A DNA stretch of 64,000 bases, from positions 233,375 to 297,374 of the forward strand of contig JAEUUG010000018.1 in NCBI GenBank assembly GCA_016787565.1. Reading direction: 5' to 3'. Positions within the stretch are counted from its first letter, which is position 1, and the number at the start of each line of letters is the position of its first letter. The stretch is from Cyclobacteriaceae bacterium (GTDB taxonomy: Bacteria > Bacteroidota > Bacteroidia > Cytophagales > Cyclobacteriaceae). The notes below the pieces were generated by a model. That model had not been told where the DNA came from. It ran no database searches and saw nothing but the letters and a program-made list of their open reading frames with translations. Shown piece by piece: positions 63,991 to 64,000 of this stretch. The translations under genes were made by a program, and so were the position numbers.

Positions 63991-64000
63991 ATAGGCAACG
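63991..64000 (-). rRNA. 3' end of a further 5S rRNA copy, cut by the window edge
   Basis: ATAGGCAACG repeats the first bases of the fragment at 63871, that is, the 3' end of 5S read on the minus strand. Whether this copy is full length lies outside the window. Confidence 0.45.

Larger units (their letters stand above)
63815..64000 (-). repeat. 120-bp tandem duplication: 5S rRNA 3' half plus terminator
   Basis: The 57-base stretch at 63824-63880 recurs without change at 63944-64000, a period of 120 bp; the match thins out upstream to about 63815/63935. Each unit holds, on the minus strand, the last part of 5S rRNA followed by a hairpin terminator. The second copy runs off the window. Confidence 0.85.

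Noticed and set aside
1..64000. CRISPR arrays, insertion sequences, prophage, integron or tRNA genes
   Set aside because: No regularly spaced repeats, transposase, integrase or phage structural genes, and no intact tRNA could be recognised.

Overview
The window is a contiguous piece of a Bacteroidota chromosome, most likely from the Cytophagales/Cytophagia side of the phylum. Evidence: many genes are preceded by the phylum's -7 promoter box TAnnTTTG, with little sign of Shine-Dalgarno sequences; family variants typical of the phylum occur (S16 with a long acidic/basic tail, AccD without its zinc finger, a long LspA, a one-chain eukaryote-like glycyl-tRNA synthetase, eukaryote-like class I ribonucleotide reductase); and an unnamed outer-membrane protein gene and a TPR gene lie between coaX and lptC. 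Lineage is inferred from gene content, not from a 16S sequence. I see no phage, transposon, CRISPR array, complete tRNA gene or defence island. This is mostly a housekeeping region.

Layout. 1-6.7 kb: the end of an aldo/keto reductase gene, dnaK, an aspartokinase, a CorC/HlyC-type CBS protein and an NhaD-type sodium/proton antiporter. 6.8-15.5 kb: anmK divergent from a run coaX - outer-membrane protein - TPR protein - lptC - 51-residue membrane protein - second CorC/HlyC protein - ppiD, which looks like an envelope-biogenesis neighbourhood. 15.6-20.7 kb: DUF493 protein, pterin carbinolamine dehydratase, rsmI, an inositol-phosphatase family gene, and a secreted M16 peptidase. 20.7-29.8 kb: accessory envelope genes (exported SAM-hydrolase-like protein, FtsX/MacB-type permease, FeoB-associated-type small protein, M1 peptidase, radical SAM/SPASM protein, DUF4105 protein, sensor kinase).

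29.8-35.6 kb is the 2-oxoglutarate dehydrogenase operon on the minus strand (sucA, sucB with two lipoyl domains, lpd). It faces away from the rpsP-rimM-trmD-rplS translation cluster and accD (35.7-39.1 kb). 39.1-41.5 kb holds, on the minus strand, rplU-rpmA, then hemE with a translationally coupled exported protein. 41.6-45.4 kb is nrdB-nrdA with an elaborate upstream region. 45.4-52 kb: D-lactate dehydrogenase-like gene, acs, a universal-stress-protein/antiporter pair and a second sensor kinase. 52-63.7 kb: glyS, an mtfA-LOR pair, an RND/MMPL exporter, ileS-lspA and an amino-acid permease. The right edge enters, on the minus strand, what looks like the tail of an rRNA operon: a 120-bp tandem duplication of the 3' half of 5S rRNA plus its terminator.

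The best leads are small-scale: paired DnaA-box-like repeats and a leader hairpin in front of the ribonucleotide reductase genes; an exported SAM-hydrolase-like protein; a sensor-kinase tail read entirely from the antisense strand of its convergent neighbour; AccD with all four zinc ligands gone; the 51-residue membrane protein in the LPS-transport neighbourhood; and the duplicated 5S/terminator unit. I found no convincing large unknown system.
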